Source: Isoetes taiwanensis
Lineage: Eukaryota; Streptophyta; Lycopodiopsida; Isoetales; Isoetaceae
DNA length: 64,000 nucleotides
NCBI GenBank assembly: GCA_021234155.1
Contig: JAJEKV010000026.1
Location: forward strand, 4,461,713 to 4,525,712
Direction of reading: 5' to 3'
The notes below the pieces were generated by a model that was not told where the DNA came from, did no database searches, and was given only the letters and a program-made list of their open reading frames with translations. Shown piece after piece: positions 35,674-47,829 of the stretch. Both the position numbers and the translations under genes were made by a program. Every line of letters begins with the position of its first letter. Within the stretch, counting starts at the first letter, position 1.

Positions 35674-36166
35674 AAGTGTATTAGGAATACACTTATGCTT
35701 TCTTAAAAGTCGAAGTGTATTCAGAATACACTTTTGGTTTTACTCTAAATTCAAAGTGTATACGGAATACACTTTTCTTCTTCTAAGTTTCGAGAGTCAA
35801 CGGTAACCTTGCAATTTTCGAGGTTTTTGAGTTTTTCGGCATTTTAATGACCTTACAAATTTTTTGTTTTGGTTGATTTGTAGGACCTTGCGATTTTATT
35901 TGTTTTTATTTGGGGATATAGGAACATAGTTCTAAGTCTTTGAAGGGATTAAGCGAAAGGAAAAACTAAACCCGCCAACAACTAGATTTTTTTGGCGGTG
36001 TTGACCTTTCAAGTTTTTTTTATTTTTTTGTGTGGATCTGGGGTTGTAGTTTAAAAAAAAAAAAAAAGGGATATTGATTTTTTCTTTGAAAGACAGGGGA
36101 TCTGGGATCTTGGGTCAAAATCATAAGTGGGAAGTGTATTCGGAATACACTTTGTATTCGGAATAC
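35674..36166. repeat. Subterminal palindrome cluster, left
   Basis: Four 21-bp near-perfect palindromes with AAGTGTATTC/T half-sites lie at 35674-35694, 35713-35733, 35754-35774 and 36132-36152. A shorter one, GTATTCGGAATAC, lies at 36154-36166. A degenerate copy is at about 35639-35655. Confidence 0.9.
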
Positions 36167-39024
36167 GTTTTGATGTTTTTTCAAGCTTTTGATCATGGCG
36201 ATCTCTCCTTCCCAGACCTCGAGCTCCCATTTCACTTTCAGAATGGCCTTGGCATTGTTTTGGCTACAAGATAAGCCATGGCGCGATCTATATTGGTCTT
36301 CAAAGTCCGTTTCCATTTTAGGGATTTACCCGGTTTCGTGTAGTTTAGGGTTGGGCCAGAGATTAAAGCGCCGGGGCCGGTTCTGGCGAGCAAAGGGACG
36401 GATCTGAATCATTTGGTTGCTGCCTCGGGCTATGATGCCCTTCAAAATTCAGAATGGCATCCGAACTACTTACGCCTAAAAGCGACTTCGACGAGTTTAG
36501 AGCTTCTACAAGTAGCATCAGAGCTTCTTACGCCTCTGAGGGCTTGTGTTCCACAATACTTTTCGAAGAATCATGAAGGTTTCCCCTTGTTTCTCTCTTT
36601 ATCCATATTTCTCTAACTTCTAAGTCCTCGGGGGCATGGTAGACCTCCAAACCAATCGGAAAGGTGCCTCTAAGTTGCATGTTTTATGCTCGTGAGAACA
36701 ACAATCCCTCTGGAAAAACTTGGTTGCACGGCAATGCAGCCACCAAAGTACCTTGGCGGATTAAATTAAAAGCATGTATATGCTTATTTTCTAATGTTTT
36801 TGAATTGCGGGTCTTGCTAGTGACTTTGGATTTGATCCTTTAGAGCTTGGGAAGGCCGAAGAGCTTGAGATGGTATGTTTAGGCGAGAACTTGTCCATGC
36901 TGGCTTTGCAATGGCTGGGGGTAGCTGGAATTCTATTTATTGATGTAAGTATTGCGATCTTATATCCACATTTACCTCTTCTTCTACGAGACTCCCATGA
37001 AGTGCGTGGCGGCTTCTCGCTTAAATACAATATCAAAAGACTTGCCAATATGAGTACAAGCGAGGTGCTACCAAATTTGAGTTTGCGAATCTGGGGAGTT
37101 TACTGCTCATTGTGCGGCCAGATGTTTATCCAACCATCAAGTGTGAAAAGGAAGCTCTTGTAGGTCAATCAAGTTAGTACCGGGTGGTCGAGGCGGTTAG
37201 CAAAAGCGGTTTGAAATTGATTGTCAAATATGTTGGATTGATCTATTTTTGCCATGATTAATCGAGGTTGGTGGATGGCAACTCTTTATCGGCGAAAATT
37301 GGCAACTTCTCTAAATTACTAATAATGTAATGCTTTGTGGATAATTTTTCTTGGCCCGGCAAAGCCTCTAGTATCATTACTAATCTATGCGGTCCTTTTC
37401 TAAATTTTGGACAACAATATGTTGGTGGTTCCATTCCTTGACCATTAGCAAGCTCTCCCATCTCATAGAGCTGTAAGGAGGGTTCATCTTTGTAGACTTG
37501 ACCTCGCGTGCCTATGTTCATGTATATATGTTACATTTTATGCAGCCACCTAAGGAATATGAGCTTTCTTTGGAACATTTGTGAACATTTCAAGTCTATA
37601 AAGTATTCAATTATTGTAAGTGTTTGACTAACTTTTTTTAATAGAAACTCAAAGACAATTTATAAATTCATCACCTTTACATAGCGGGGCTTAAGAATGC
37701 GGTTACAGGATGTTTTTGTGAGAGGGTTGAGCAGGGGTTGAGCATTACTCTACATGGTTATTCAAAGTGTCGAAGCCAGGTTGAACCGGCGAGAAGACAT
37801 GGTGATTTGCTTAGATTATTTGAGATCGGGTTACTTGATTGATTCTCACGTCGATTAAAGCTTTTGGATATCTTTGGCCTTGCAGCCCCCATTTGTTAGT
37901 ATAGAGATTAGATCTAGATGTTTGGCTTTTACGCATATTTCATAGATATATTGATCTTTGTGTGGCTTTTAAATAATAGTGCATGATGGTTTGTTTGTTG
38001 TGCATTGAAGCTTGCTTTTTGTAACATGGCTTAATTTATCATTGATAGTTAGAGGGCGTTGCAACTAGTTAGTACTCTTTGAGATCTCTCTAAAGCGTGT
38101 GTATTCGGGGTTTTATTACTCCCATTTTCATGAATGATCTTTGGGTGCAATTAGAACATCAGCCGGGTTTGCTAATAAAATATATCGCGGCTCTAGAATC
38201 ACATGAAAGTTAAAAAGTTAAATCTTTAAATTGAAGCAATAGTAGCAAAAATTTATCTAGCTCCTCGCGACCACCGGTCTGCGCCCGAAAAACCTCTTGT
38301 TAAGCCAAACAAAAGCAACCCATAATCCGGGTCCCAATTGGCATTGCATGTAATCCCATATCGTTTGCCAAAGAAGTGCCATAACCCAAAAAAAAAAAAC
38401 CAAAATATATAGCAAGCAACCCCACACCATTGAACTAACCCCAAAAAGGATCTTTTGGGGACCTTACTAAAGATCTTTGAGTATTTGGGGCCTTTATGAC
38501 ATGTACACACCACACTCTTAAAGTCGGCACCATATTCTCAATCAGCCAGGAAAAACCATATTAAATTTGGCTTGAGAATTTGGGATCTTTCAAACTAGAT
38601 AAAACTAAATTGGTGACAATATTATTTTTCTCCTTGCAAAATATTAATCTACTACTTAGTGGAGACTACTTGTAAATGATCATGTGAGATGTACACTTCA
38701 ACTACCATATAAAGCTGTGTTTCTGTCATTTGCTTAATTGACAACTACCATGTAAAATTGGGTTTTCTATCATTTGTAATTGATCCGGTTAAATCCTTAA
38801 AATAACAACAATTACGACAAAAGCTCGGTCAATGGCATCAAAGATATTAATCATCGAAGCAAAATGAAGGAAGCTTCATCCTTGGTTGAAAGGCTTTAAT
38901 ATGTATTGAAGAAATACTACCTTGGTGATTGCTTGTCAATGGCCACTAGGCTAGAGCCACATATGATGGACCTTAACATATAGGCAACATGTTGTTCCAG
39001 AATACATATTTGATTTCTTAGAAA

Positions 39025-39167
39025 GCAAAGGTGTATTCGAATCTGCATTTGCTTTCTAGGAAATTAAAAGTGTATTAGGAATACTTTTGCTTTCTTTAAA
39101 ATCAAAGTGTGATGCGGAATACATGTGTCTTTTCTAGAAAAGCAAAAGTGTATTCGAATACACTTTT
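39025..39167. repeat. Subterminal palindrome cluster, right
   Basis: A perfect 24-bp palindrome at 39144-39167 is built on AAAAGTGTATTC. It is preceded by degenerate relatives at about 39030, 39068 and 39107 (GTGTATTCGAAT, AGTGTATTAGGAATAC, AGTGTGATGCGGAATAC). These are separated by repeated GCTTTCT/AGAAAGCAAA words. Confidence 0.85.
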
Positions 39168-39669
39168 CTTTTCCCATTTTTTGTTTTTGTGCCCTAGTGT
39201 TCATTTGTTTAATTGATTATTTTCTTGTTTTTATTCAGCCAATAGATCGTCATAACATGTCAAACATGTTTGATGGAACGACTAAGCGTGGAGACTTAGA
39301 ATGAGATACCAGTTACAGCGTCGATAAGCATATTGTTCAATATGCACCAAATTTGGAGGTGCCAAATTAATGTCTTGAAATTTTTAAAGAAATAATTATT
39401 ATTTTTTTTCTTCTCTATTTTGATGCTTTTAATATCTCACTTTCGAGGAGATTATGTATACATGTCTATATTTTGCCATTTTCAAGGGTGTTTCTTTGCA
39501 AAAACAAACTTGTCACTTCTTGAGGGGGCCAAAATGAGGGGGAAAAAAAATTGAACCTTAAAAATTTTCAAGTTTATCAAAAGGCCAATTTAAGACCATG
39601 GTGTGTTTTAAAGGGAATCTTTGAAGCGGAAGTCTTTTGCCAACACTCCGTTTAATTTCTATCTTGTTA

Positions 39670-39915
39670 TTAGAAGCCGTCAGCGCCCGGTAGCGATTTG
39701 CCTATATATGAATAACAAAGGTTTTGAAATAGTAGATGGTTCTAGTCGTATAAGCAAATCGGCGCTGGCCAGCGATTTTATATTAGAATACAAATTCTGG
39801 CGTGGCTCAACTTGTATTCTAATATAAAATCAGCGCCGGTATTTTTATTAACCGAAGCGTCTACCATCGAGAACCCATTGCCTTCTACTATGAAATCGGC
39901 GCTGGCGATTTAGTA
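39670..39915. repeat. Foldback with nested inverted repeats
   Basis: The inner arms are a 20-bp perfect inverted repeat, GATTTTATATTAGAATACAA on the left and its complement on the right, around a loop of about 18 bases. Outside them lie GGCGCTGGCCAGC and AGCGCCGG. The outer flanks (AATAGTAGATGGTTCTAG and CATCGAGAACCC...CTACTAT) also pair partly. The whole block can fold into a hairpin of about 240 nt, typical of a foldback MITE. Confidence 0.75.
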
Positions 39916-42040
39916 TCTGAAAAAAAAAAATGTGGGAAGAAATTACCTTTTTGTATAGGAAAGTTTTCCCATGTCATTTAGGAAGTCGCTTGGCCCCGGC
40001 TGGAGTTGGTGTTGTTGACCAGCTCGGGGAGGCCGGTTTCGACGAGAATCGACTTATAGAACAGCCTGATTCCCGGTATCTTTGTGCCTTCTTGATGAGA
40101 ATCTTACGGGCCTCTATTGAATCGCGGCCATCTATTATCATAAATGTATATGCGGGTTCTCGATGAAGTCCTCCGGCTTGCTCGGATGATTACCTTTTTT
40201 GTTACGGTATCGTAAGGCACTACATCTGCGAGGCATTGGCGCATACCGGATTTTCGATCATGCTGTTCAATATCTCCAAAGTCTTTGCTTGTCATACCTT
40301 CTGGCGATATAAATAGCTTTAGTGGACTGAAAAGCCTATCCCGTTATTTGGATGTGTGAATTTGAGGCCGGTGGATACAACCGACATATTTCTTGGTTTG
40401 CTCATTGCCTCAAGCTGCTGGCCTTGTCATGCGTCACTTGTAAGCACTGCATCGCTACGTAGTTTCCACGCCTCTAGAGCTAGCTTCTTCCTTGTCCTTC
40501 ACTGCACGTAAGTAGACCTTTGCCAGGGGCCTACCGTGCTAATGGCTCGTCGAGCGGTGTAAAGCCCTCGCATATTCTTATAGGAGTCAATGGCTACCAC
40601 TGTCGAGTAAATTTGAAGGAGGTTATCGGCCATGTCCCCACGATCTTAAAAGCGGTCTCTTTAAAAAGAGCTTCGCTTTTGCATCGATTGATCTTCTTTT
40701 AGGCTTTTCTTATGTTTTGGCCCACTTCAACTAACCTGAGAACAAAAGAATGATCCTGTACTTCACATGTAATAAGAATTCCTGCTTCTTCATTTGATCG
40801 GTCTCTCTTAACCTTGACATGAATATGAAGTAAATCTTCCCACCAATTTTGAATATCTCCACATACCATTAGAGCCCTCTACTTAAGATCTTCTTTTGGA
40901 CATGGAGGTTCTACGAGCCTTTATTATTCGGATGTATCTTCTAACGTCAATACATCTTTGCAGTGCGTAACGGTAACATCTTCTTCTACATCCTTTGCCT
41001 TTTCGGATTGTAGGGTCTCGCCTTGCTTAGTCCTCCCTCTTTTGATTGTCTTTTTGTGATCTGTGAAATTACGACACATGGGTTAATCTTTTTATGCTCA
41101 AATAAATCTTTGTCGACACATATGCAACAAAAGCAGCTTGGCCTTGATTTGAAAATGAATGCCTGAAGTTCATTTAGTTTATTGAATTCGAGAGCAGATG
41201 GCGTTTTGTCGGTCAAAATGCAACAAATCTCGGCAGCTTGGCGGCGTTTTAAATGACACGAAAAGAAAAAAACCAATGTAATGCCTGAATTAAAAGCTTG
41301 CGCCCGAGGAAAGCGTTTTGTCCGAATCAAAATGCTTTCGGGGACACAGCTAACTATAAAAATGCAACTTAAAGAGTTGAATCTTCATCCCGGAGGACAC
41401 AACTAACTATAAAAACACAACTAGCTCTTGGAATCTCTTGATTACATTAAGTATACAAGCTTCAGCGACACATCTGAATTAAAAGTACACATTAAGCATT
41501 TGTTTCCATACATTTTGGGACATGAACTCAAACATTAGAGGACACATGCTTCTTATTGGATAATAACTATATTATTGGAAAAACATCCTAAAAACCTAAC
41601 AAAAAAAGGGACCGCGAGAGATCAATTCTGAGAACAAAAAGCGGATCAATTACGGGCGCTTTGTTGGATTTATTTCTTTCGATGTTGTGACCTCGGGCTT
41701 TGCATTTTGTGTGCTTTGGGTACAGCCATCGCCCTCTACCGGCGCCTCGTGCATGGTTTGCCGGATCCTCTAGGCGCCATTGTGAGCGCAAGTGCGGGAT
41801 AGTATGAGGCTGGGATTTTGGTTTAAACTTATATGTATGTCGTTCATAATCTTGGCGTCAGTTTAAAACCGTAAATTCAAATTAGCGTCCTTTTAACTTT
41901 ATCATGTTAATTGCCAAATCAAGCTCATTTACAAATTTAAAATTGTGTTTTTCTTTTAGTGCAATTTCAAGAACCATTAATTATTAATTTCAAAAAGAAG
42001 CATATGTGGCAATCTACTACCACCTAATCGGCCACCCTAC
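39916..42040. other. Stretch without a recognisable gene
   Basis: Short frames on both strands only. Minus-strand pieces near 40.1-40.3 kb and 41.0-41.3 kb have some protein-like composition, similar in feel to the 31.4-35.2 kb scraps, but no motif is recognised. Confidence 0.35.
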
Positions 42041-42046
42041 TCCCGG

Positions 42047-42180
42047 GGCGCCCAGATCATTTCCTACTATCAGGAGCGCCCAAGATCATTCCTACTATCA
42101 GGCGCCAAGATCATTCCTACTTTTCAGGCACCCAGATCATTCCTACTATCGAGGCGCCAAGAATAATCTTCTATCCTGGC
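42047..42180 (+). repeat. 26-27-bp minisatellite, five units
   Basis: Units of the form GGCGCCCAAGATCATTCC plus TACTATCA start at about 42047, 42074, 42101, 42127 and 42153. They differ by one or a few bases each; the last is degenerate. Confidence 0.9.
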
Positions 42181-43554
42181 CTACAATCCCGATCGATCGA
42201 GGCCGCCTTCAATCCCATTCGATTACGCTGAACTATGGTGAGTGTATTCCATTAGATGCATTCTCTTGTTCTCTATTTTAGTCCTCTATTTTTCAATGAA
42301 TTACGGTTCTTTATCCGGTGTCGGGAGAAAGAATGCTATCTTTGCCGACAAACTTGAAGCCCGAGGTAAACATGTAAAATCGAAGATCTGAATCAAATTC
42401 ATGTGTCATGGTGTTCCTCTTGGAAAGCAGTTTACGTAAGATTTCCATTATAAGCTGCAATTATGAAGATGAGAGCTCTTCCAAGAAGACATCCGTGTAG
42501 CGTCACGGTTGGTGAAGATGTGGGCACATTTGTAGCATGGCCAAAGAGCGTCACGAAAAAGATATGTATATTTGGATATTCAAAAAAAAAATAATATATC
42601 ATCATGCGTGATGTTGTGAACTTTGAATTCTTTGATGGTCTTTAGCCCGGTCTTATCAACCCATGAAACTACACATTAATGAAAATATCTTAGTTTCTTG
42701 GGGTTCAGTCCTCTTTATTTGGAGGAGGGTATCCGCGAGGATTCAATGTTTAAACATTACATATAAAAAAAATAATAAACTAATGACGAGAAAAGTATAG
42801 TGCAAGTGCAAAATTGCTTGAGGCCTTGAGGTTTGTATTCATATTCAAAAAGTTATGTACATTTCTTCTTACGCAAAAATCGCCCGGCCTTGAATTCTTT
42901 TCTATCTCTGATATGTCACGAGGGCCCACTTCATTTGCCCAATCCAAAAGAAGTCCCCACGAACCACCACGATATGAAGCGGGGATCCTCATCTTCCACT
43001 GCCCGGATGTCGAGTCTCAAACGAGTGTTGTATATCGATCCACGATACTATAAATCAAATCCTTGTACTTATTTGTTGGCATGAGCCTTATTAAAGAGCA
43101 TGAAGTTCACGATATGTCCATAGATCTCGATGGAAGTGTACCCTGGCCCACGATCTGGTGTCTAATGGATTCTCCAACTCTCTTTGAGCGTTTTTGAGCA
43201 GCACACTCAGTAATATCGCATGCGAGGGGTCGAGTTGATGGTCGTCAGGGGAACTAGAACCAGCGGTGTATTTGAACAACCCGGTGTCCATGCATAAGGA
43301 AAATCCATGGGCACTAGAGAGCGAGAAAGTAATTAGCCGCAGTCTATTTCCCTGCGCTGGCGATTTGTATAAATGGTATGAAATTGAAATGCCAAACTAA
43401 AAGCAGCACGGCTGTTGGTCAACCTAGTGGGCAATGGCTTAGAAATAGAAATGTAGCCAAAGCGCGATTTCTCCCATTCCAACATATTATTCTAACCAAA
43501 ATGCATAATCTGAGAATCTTTGAATCGCAATTCAAATATAAAGCCGATGATAGT

Positions 43555-43820
43555 TCATTGTTTAGTTCATTGTTTTGGTTCATTATTTAGGCGAGATAGA
43601 GGAAAGAAGCTGGTGAAGATCTATGATCTATGATCATAGATCATAGATCATAGAAACAAGATCATAGGCGGATATGATCTATGATCGTGTTACTTCATTA
43701 TTTTGGATCATTAATTAGAGCAGATAGGGAAGAGCACAAGTGAAATAGAATAACTTCATTATTTTAGATCATTAATTAGAGCAGGATAGAGGAAGAGCTA
43801 GTGAAATAGAATAAGAAAAC
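43555..43820 (+). repeat. 68-bp degenerate tandem repeat
   Basis: Three units share TTCATTATTTTGGATCATT, AGATAG and AGTGAAATAGAATAA. They begin at about 43555 (degenerate), 43696 and 43762. The palindrome at 43618-43649 lies between the first and second. Confidence 0.75.
43618..43649. repeat. Perfect 32-bp palindrome
   Basis: Two copies of GATCTATG followed by their exact complements, centred on TGATCA, make an uninterrupted 32-bp self-complementary sequence. Related GATCTATGATC and GATCATAG words continue to about 43690. Confidence 0.95.
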
Positions 43821-44309
43821 TGGATCTTATAAGCAAGATCACGGAACAAGATCATAGGCGAGGGATATTACGATTCATGTAAAATGCTTGATTAAGCGAT
43901 TAAATTAAGCATGTAAAATATCTTGATGCATGTAAAAGTAAATAACATGCTTTACGTAAAATAACTAAAAGAATGAGAGATACTAACCTATTTGTGTTTA
44001 TTACCGAGAATTGAGCCTTTGACTTGATAGAAACCAAAAAGATCAAAACCAAGTAATTGTGACTAAATAGGAGTAGCTTTAACACAAAAACAAAGTTATT
44101 CAAAGTCGGAGAGATTATGCAGTAGAAAAACGGAGAATTCTGCCTACAAACTTGGAGCGAAAACAACTTTGAGTAAAACCCCCTAAGCTCGGAAAGCCGG
44201 TTTAAAGCATATAAGCCCAGGGTTTAAGAAGATAAGTGGTGGTCAGTCACGAGATAGAAGCCAGAAGCAGGTCGGGATGAGGCAGTTAAAGTGTCTAGAT
44301 AGCCCAGTT

Positions 44310-44465
44310 GAGCGGATAGATGGCGAGGAAAAGCAGCGGATGGCGCTCGGCGGATGGCCAGAAAAGCTCGAGCGGATAGTAGAAAAGCTCGAAAGGAATG
44401 AAGTAGATAGATGAGATGAAGCGGATAAGCGAAAAGCTCGAAAGCGGATAGCCCGGCTCGGCCAA
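44310..44465 (+). repeat. Short interspersed AAAAGCTCGA/GCGGATA repeats
   Basis: AAAAGCTCGA occurs three times and GCGGATA (or GCGGATG) at least five times within 150 bp. They are spaced irregularly, just left of the assembly gap. Confidence 0.8.
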
Positions 44466-44538
44466 TGAGGTTCGGCGCACCGTGAGTTCGAGCGCACGAG
44501 TTTGAAGTTCGAAGAACTGAGAAAAATTTGGAAAAGTG

Positions 44539-44638
44539 NNNNNNNNNNNNNNNNNNNNNNNNNNNNNNNNNNNNNNNNNNNNNNNNNNNNNNNNNNNNNN
44601 NNNNNNNNNNNNNNNNNNNNNNNNNNNNNNNNNNNNNN
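44539..44638. other. Assembly gap, 100 N
   Basis: Exactly 100 consecutive N, the conventional placeholder for a scaffold join of unknown size. Features on either side may not be truly adjacent. Confidence 0.99.
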
Positions 44639-44739
44639 GGGAAAGGGATTGTAAGCTGAATAATGCTTGCTTTAAAATTTGCATTGTCGGCGCCATAATA
44701 GCTACTTGTGAACACATTTATTACACCAAGGGGTTATAT

Positions 44740-45110
44740 AAATTCCTAAGATTTAAGGTTAATAGTTTAAGGTTTACGCAGTTAGGGTTACAAGTAGTTA
44801 AAGGTTAATATTTTTAAATTTCATAAATGAGTTATAAGTTTAAAAAGTTTATGAATTTGAATTTAGAAGTTTAAGTTTTAGAAGTTTTAGGTATAAGGTT
44901 ATATTTATTGGGTTAGAGAAGTTTAACCTTACAACTTCTAACCTTAAGAATGCTAACCTAAAGCCTTAAAGTTGTTTAAGGTTACAACATTAGGGTTATT
45001 ATAAGTTAATATATTATGGGATTGCTTTATTATTATTATAGATGCGTTATTATAGGTTATTAAAGGTTACATTATTAAGGTTAACTTTCATTTAAGAACA
45101 TGTTAGGGAG
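44740..45110 (+). repeat. Low-complexity GGTTA/TTAAGG region
   Basis: The DNA is dominated by AAGGTTA, TTAAGGTT and TTAGGGTTA words in both orientations, with no fixed period. It resembles degenerate telomere-like low-complexity DNA but contains no true telomeric array. Confidence 0.6.
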
Positions 45111-47820
45111 ATGTTATTTGGACGTAACTTTATAGGTTTTTATTCATTTTAAGGTCAATGGCATGCAAAATGTACAAATACTAAGGCCCCTAATGATGGT
45201 GATCAAGAAGTGAAAAATCCCAACTAATGAAGATGTGAAGATGATGGGAAAGGAAGGGAAAAGACCAGAAATGAAAGGATGAAGATGACAAAGATGATGG
45301 CTGGAAAGGAAAAGACCTCAAATGAAAAGGATGATGCCTGAGAAGGAAATTAATACTTTATACTTGGGGTGATTAGACTCAAGAGTCAAGATCCGCATGC
45401 GTAGAGAGCGTTAGGAGAAAGGGGAATTATTGTTCCTAGCAGGATCCTATCAATGCGGTGAATGATGAAAAGATTGAGGGAGGGTTTCAAGGTTAGGTGT
45501 GGCAATCTCAAAATTATGACAATTGGAATGAAAGGGTTAGGGCAGAAACTAAGAATGCCTAGCTTGTGTGGAAACAGCTTCAGAGGTTTCCAACTATTGT
45601 TGCATAGCCTAGGGGCGATCATTTCAGAACTACGTTTCCTATGGAGTATGAGAACCATTGTCAATAAATAATGTTTACAGCAAGAGGAGCCGCTTCCAAC
45701 TTTCAAACATTATCCACCAAAGATGTAAAGTCAGTTAGCAGGAATTCACGTTCTCACGAAATACGATGCGGGTTAGAGGGAAGTGAATGTTGTTGGGCCT
45801 CTGTATTAGGAATGTTCACAATAGAAGAGAGATGAGGTGGTAGCAAGAGCCACATATCGAATTATAAATGTGATATTAGCGGGAGGAATTTCATGTCTAT
45901 ATTTGGTATGCAATTAGGGATGAAGATCAAAGAAGAAAAGATTCCCATTGAATGGAAGTGGGATACCATTTCAAAGCATGGATGAAGCTATACGTAAGAA
46001 TTCGAAACTCTTGACAAGCGCCAAAAGGGCATGAAAATGAGTAGTAAAATTAGCATTGCATGGGAACACGGCTTTGGTAAGGCCTACCTCAGAACTATAG
46101 CACAAAGGAAATATTGAAGAGGGTATGTGGATTTTTTTAATCGCAGAGAAAGGCTTATGCCACATAAAATTAGAGAAAAGGATAGGCAGGGGTAGAGTTG
46201 TTGTTGAAAAGATTGCCATCCAGCACGAGGAAAAGAACATATTAGAGGAAATAAATGCACATTGCCGGGAACTTGGGTAGCCTCTATATCGAGCCCGTTT
46301 TAGTAGGCTATGGAATAAGGCATTTCAAGCATGTGAGCCGCAGCAGCTTCCGGCTTAAAGTGCAGAATTTATGTGCCAAAGTGAAGGGGAGACACTAGAT
46401 AAAAGGCACAGCAAGTCACAAAGGGGCAAAGGAATAAAGAGGGAACATATGAAGGATTATATAATGAGATCAACTATCATGTAGATCAACTTGGATGTGG
46501 AGAGGACCTTATGCAATGGAACCTGTAACTATATATGGTATACATGATAAAATGGACCAACGAGAAGACTTGTCTTTACAATTCAATGCATTCTAAGTCA
46601 TGTGGAAGATCATACTGCTAACGATTTCATTATTTTGGGGCAAGCCTTGCATGGGCGGTCTGGGACCCTATTATAGCCATTCAGGTTTAGAGTTGTGGAG
46701 TGATGGTCAGTTACTACATTAAGTCATCATAGGGAATTGTTTAGAAACTACTTGGGGAAGGGGTTACAATGATTACCCTCCCCTGAGGATCACCTATGAC
46801 TGCTTGAGGAGCACTACATAGTGCATTGTTGGATGGAACCCCTAATAGTATTGAAAAAGGTTTAACTTGAGGCAGAGAATTTGGGAGGAATGGACCTAAT
46901 GAACATGTTGGGCTTTTAACATCTGCGTGCTAAACCTCGAGATGCGCTTGAGAAAGTTCCTCTTACCCAGCTAATTCTATGGTATTGCTGAATTAAAATA
47001 GAAACGGTGGATGGTAACCTCATCCCTTGTAGGCTGCGGGTGTTTTGAAAAGTCAATTTGGGGTTCTAATGCTGGGACATACTCCTTGAGGATGTGAGGA
47101 TGCATTGTTTGGAAAATATAGTCATGTATTGAGACAGCGAGGCAGGAGTTACCAGCTTTCGGGCTATTGGGAAATATTTCATGGATGTACAAAATCATAC
47201 TCCTATAGGATCTATCATAGAAGAAGTTACTTTTGGAATTGGAAGAGTTTTTGTGAGGATGGTTATGCTCGACATGGAAGGTCATTCTAAGACCTCATGG
47301 AAAATTTCACTTTTTGGGTGAAGGAGGTTCCAATCATGCAATGGAAAATAGAACCTTGAGGAGGAGAAGTGGAGAGTGGGGCAGAATTTGGTAGGATTGC
47401 AATGGCAAGCCTATGATACCTCACGGTCAACGAAACTCAAAAACCAGCTGAAGAAGTCAAGCAATTGGGATTGACTAAGGTTGGCATCAATGACTACATC
47501 AAGCATTCGGCAGCTAATTGAGATGACACAAATGGAGTGCATTGATAGACATTGGAAGAAGGGGTTGTACATGGTCGTACCATATTCTACATGTTGGAAT
47601 AATATAAAGACGGTGGATATTACGAAAGGAAGGTGACCGAAGATGGTTGTGTGCGTGTGGCGGACGGGACAATGGATCGCCGAGAACATCAGTGAAAAAA
47701 GAATACATTAGAAGCTGATCAAAAGCGAGGGGAAGTGGTGTGATTGAGTCGAAAGTCCTAATGCTTAATCTCCCGCGAGGAAGATATCGATTATTTACTT
47801 TATTTTTTGTCGTTGGTTCA
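45111..47820. other. Stretch without a recognisable gene
   Basis: Purine-rich plus strand with many short frames. None exceeds about 106 codons and none is recognised. No repeats with clear boundaries were found. Confidence 0.4.
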
Positions 47821-47829
47821 CTTTAGCAT

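Larger units (their letters stand above)
35323..39640. mobile_element. Candidate 4.3-kb TIR transposon with subterminal palindromes
   Basis: The left end reads GCAAAAGGAATATTCCTC then AAAGATTCCTTTTTT. The right end reverse-complemented reads GCAAAAGACTTCCGCTTC then AAAGATTCCCTTT. Just inside, both sides contain the phrase AAAATGAGGG in mirror-image orientation relative to the ends only in part, so the repeat is imperfect. Copies of a palindromic word (AAGTGTATTC, one base, then its complement) cluster 0.35-0.85 kb from the left end and about 0.5-0.65 kb from the right end and were not noticed in the middle. Subterminal repeats of this sort are typical of hAT, CACTA and Mutator elements. No transposase domain was recognised inside and no clear target duplication was seen. 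Confidence 0.4.

Noticed and set aside
44224-44717. Minus-strand frames of 163 and 140 codons
   Set aside because: They run through the 100-N gap and the short AAAAGCTCGA repeats; the uninterrupted frame is an artefact of N translated as X.
44740-45110. Possible interstitial telomere
   Set aside because: GGTTA and TTAGGG words are frequent but have no fixed period and occur in both orientations; simple low-complexity DNA is enough.
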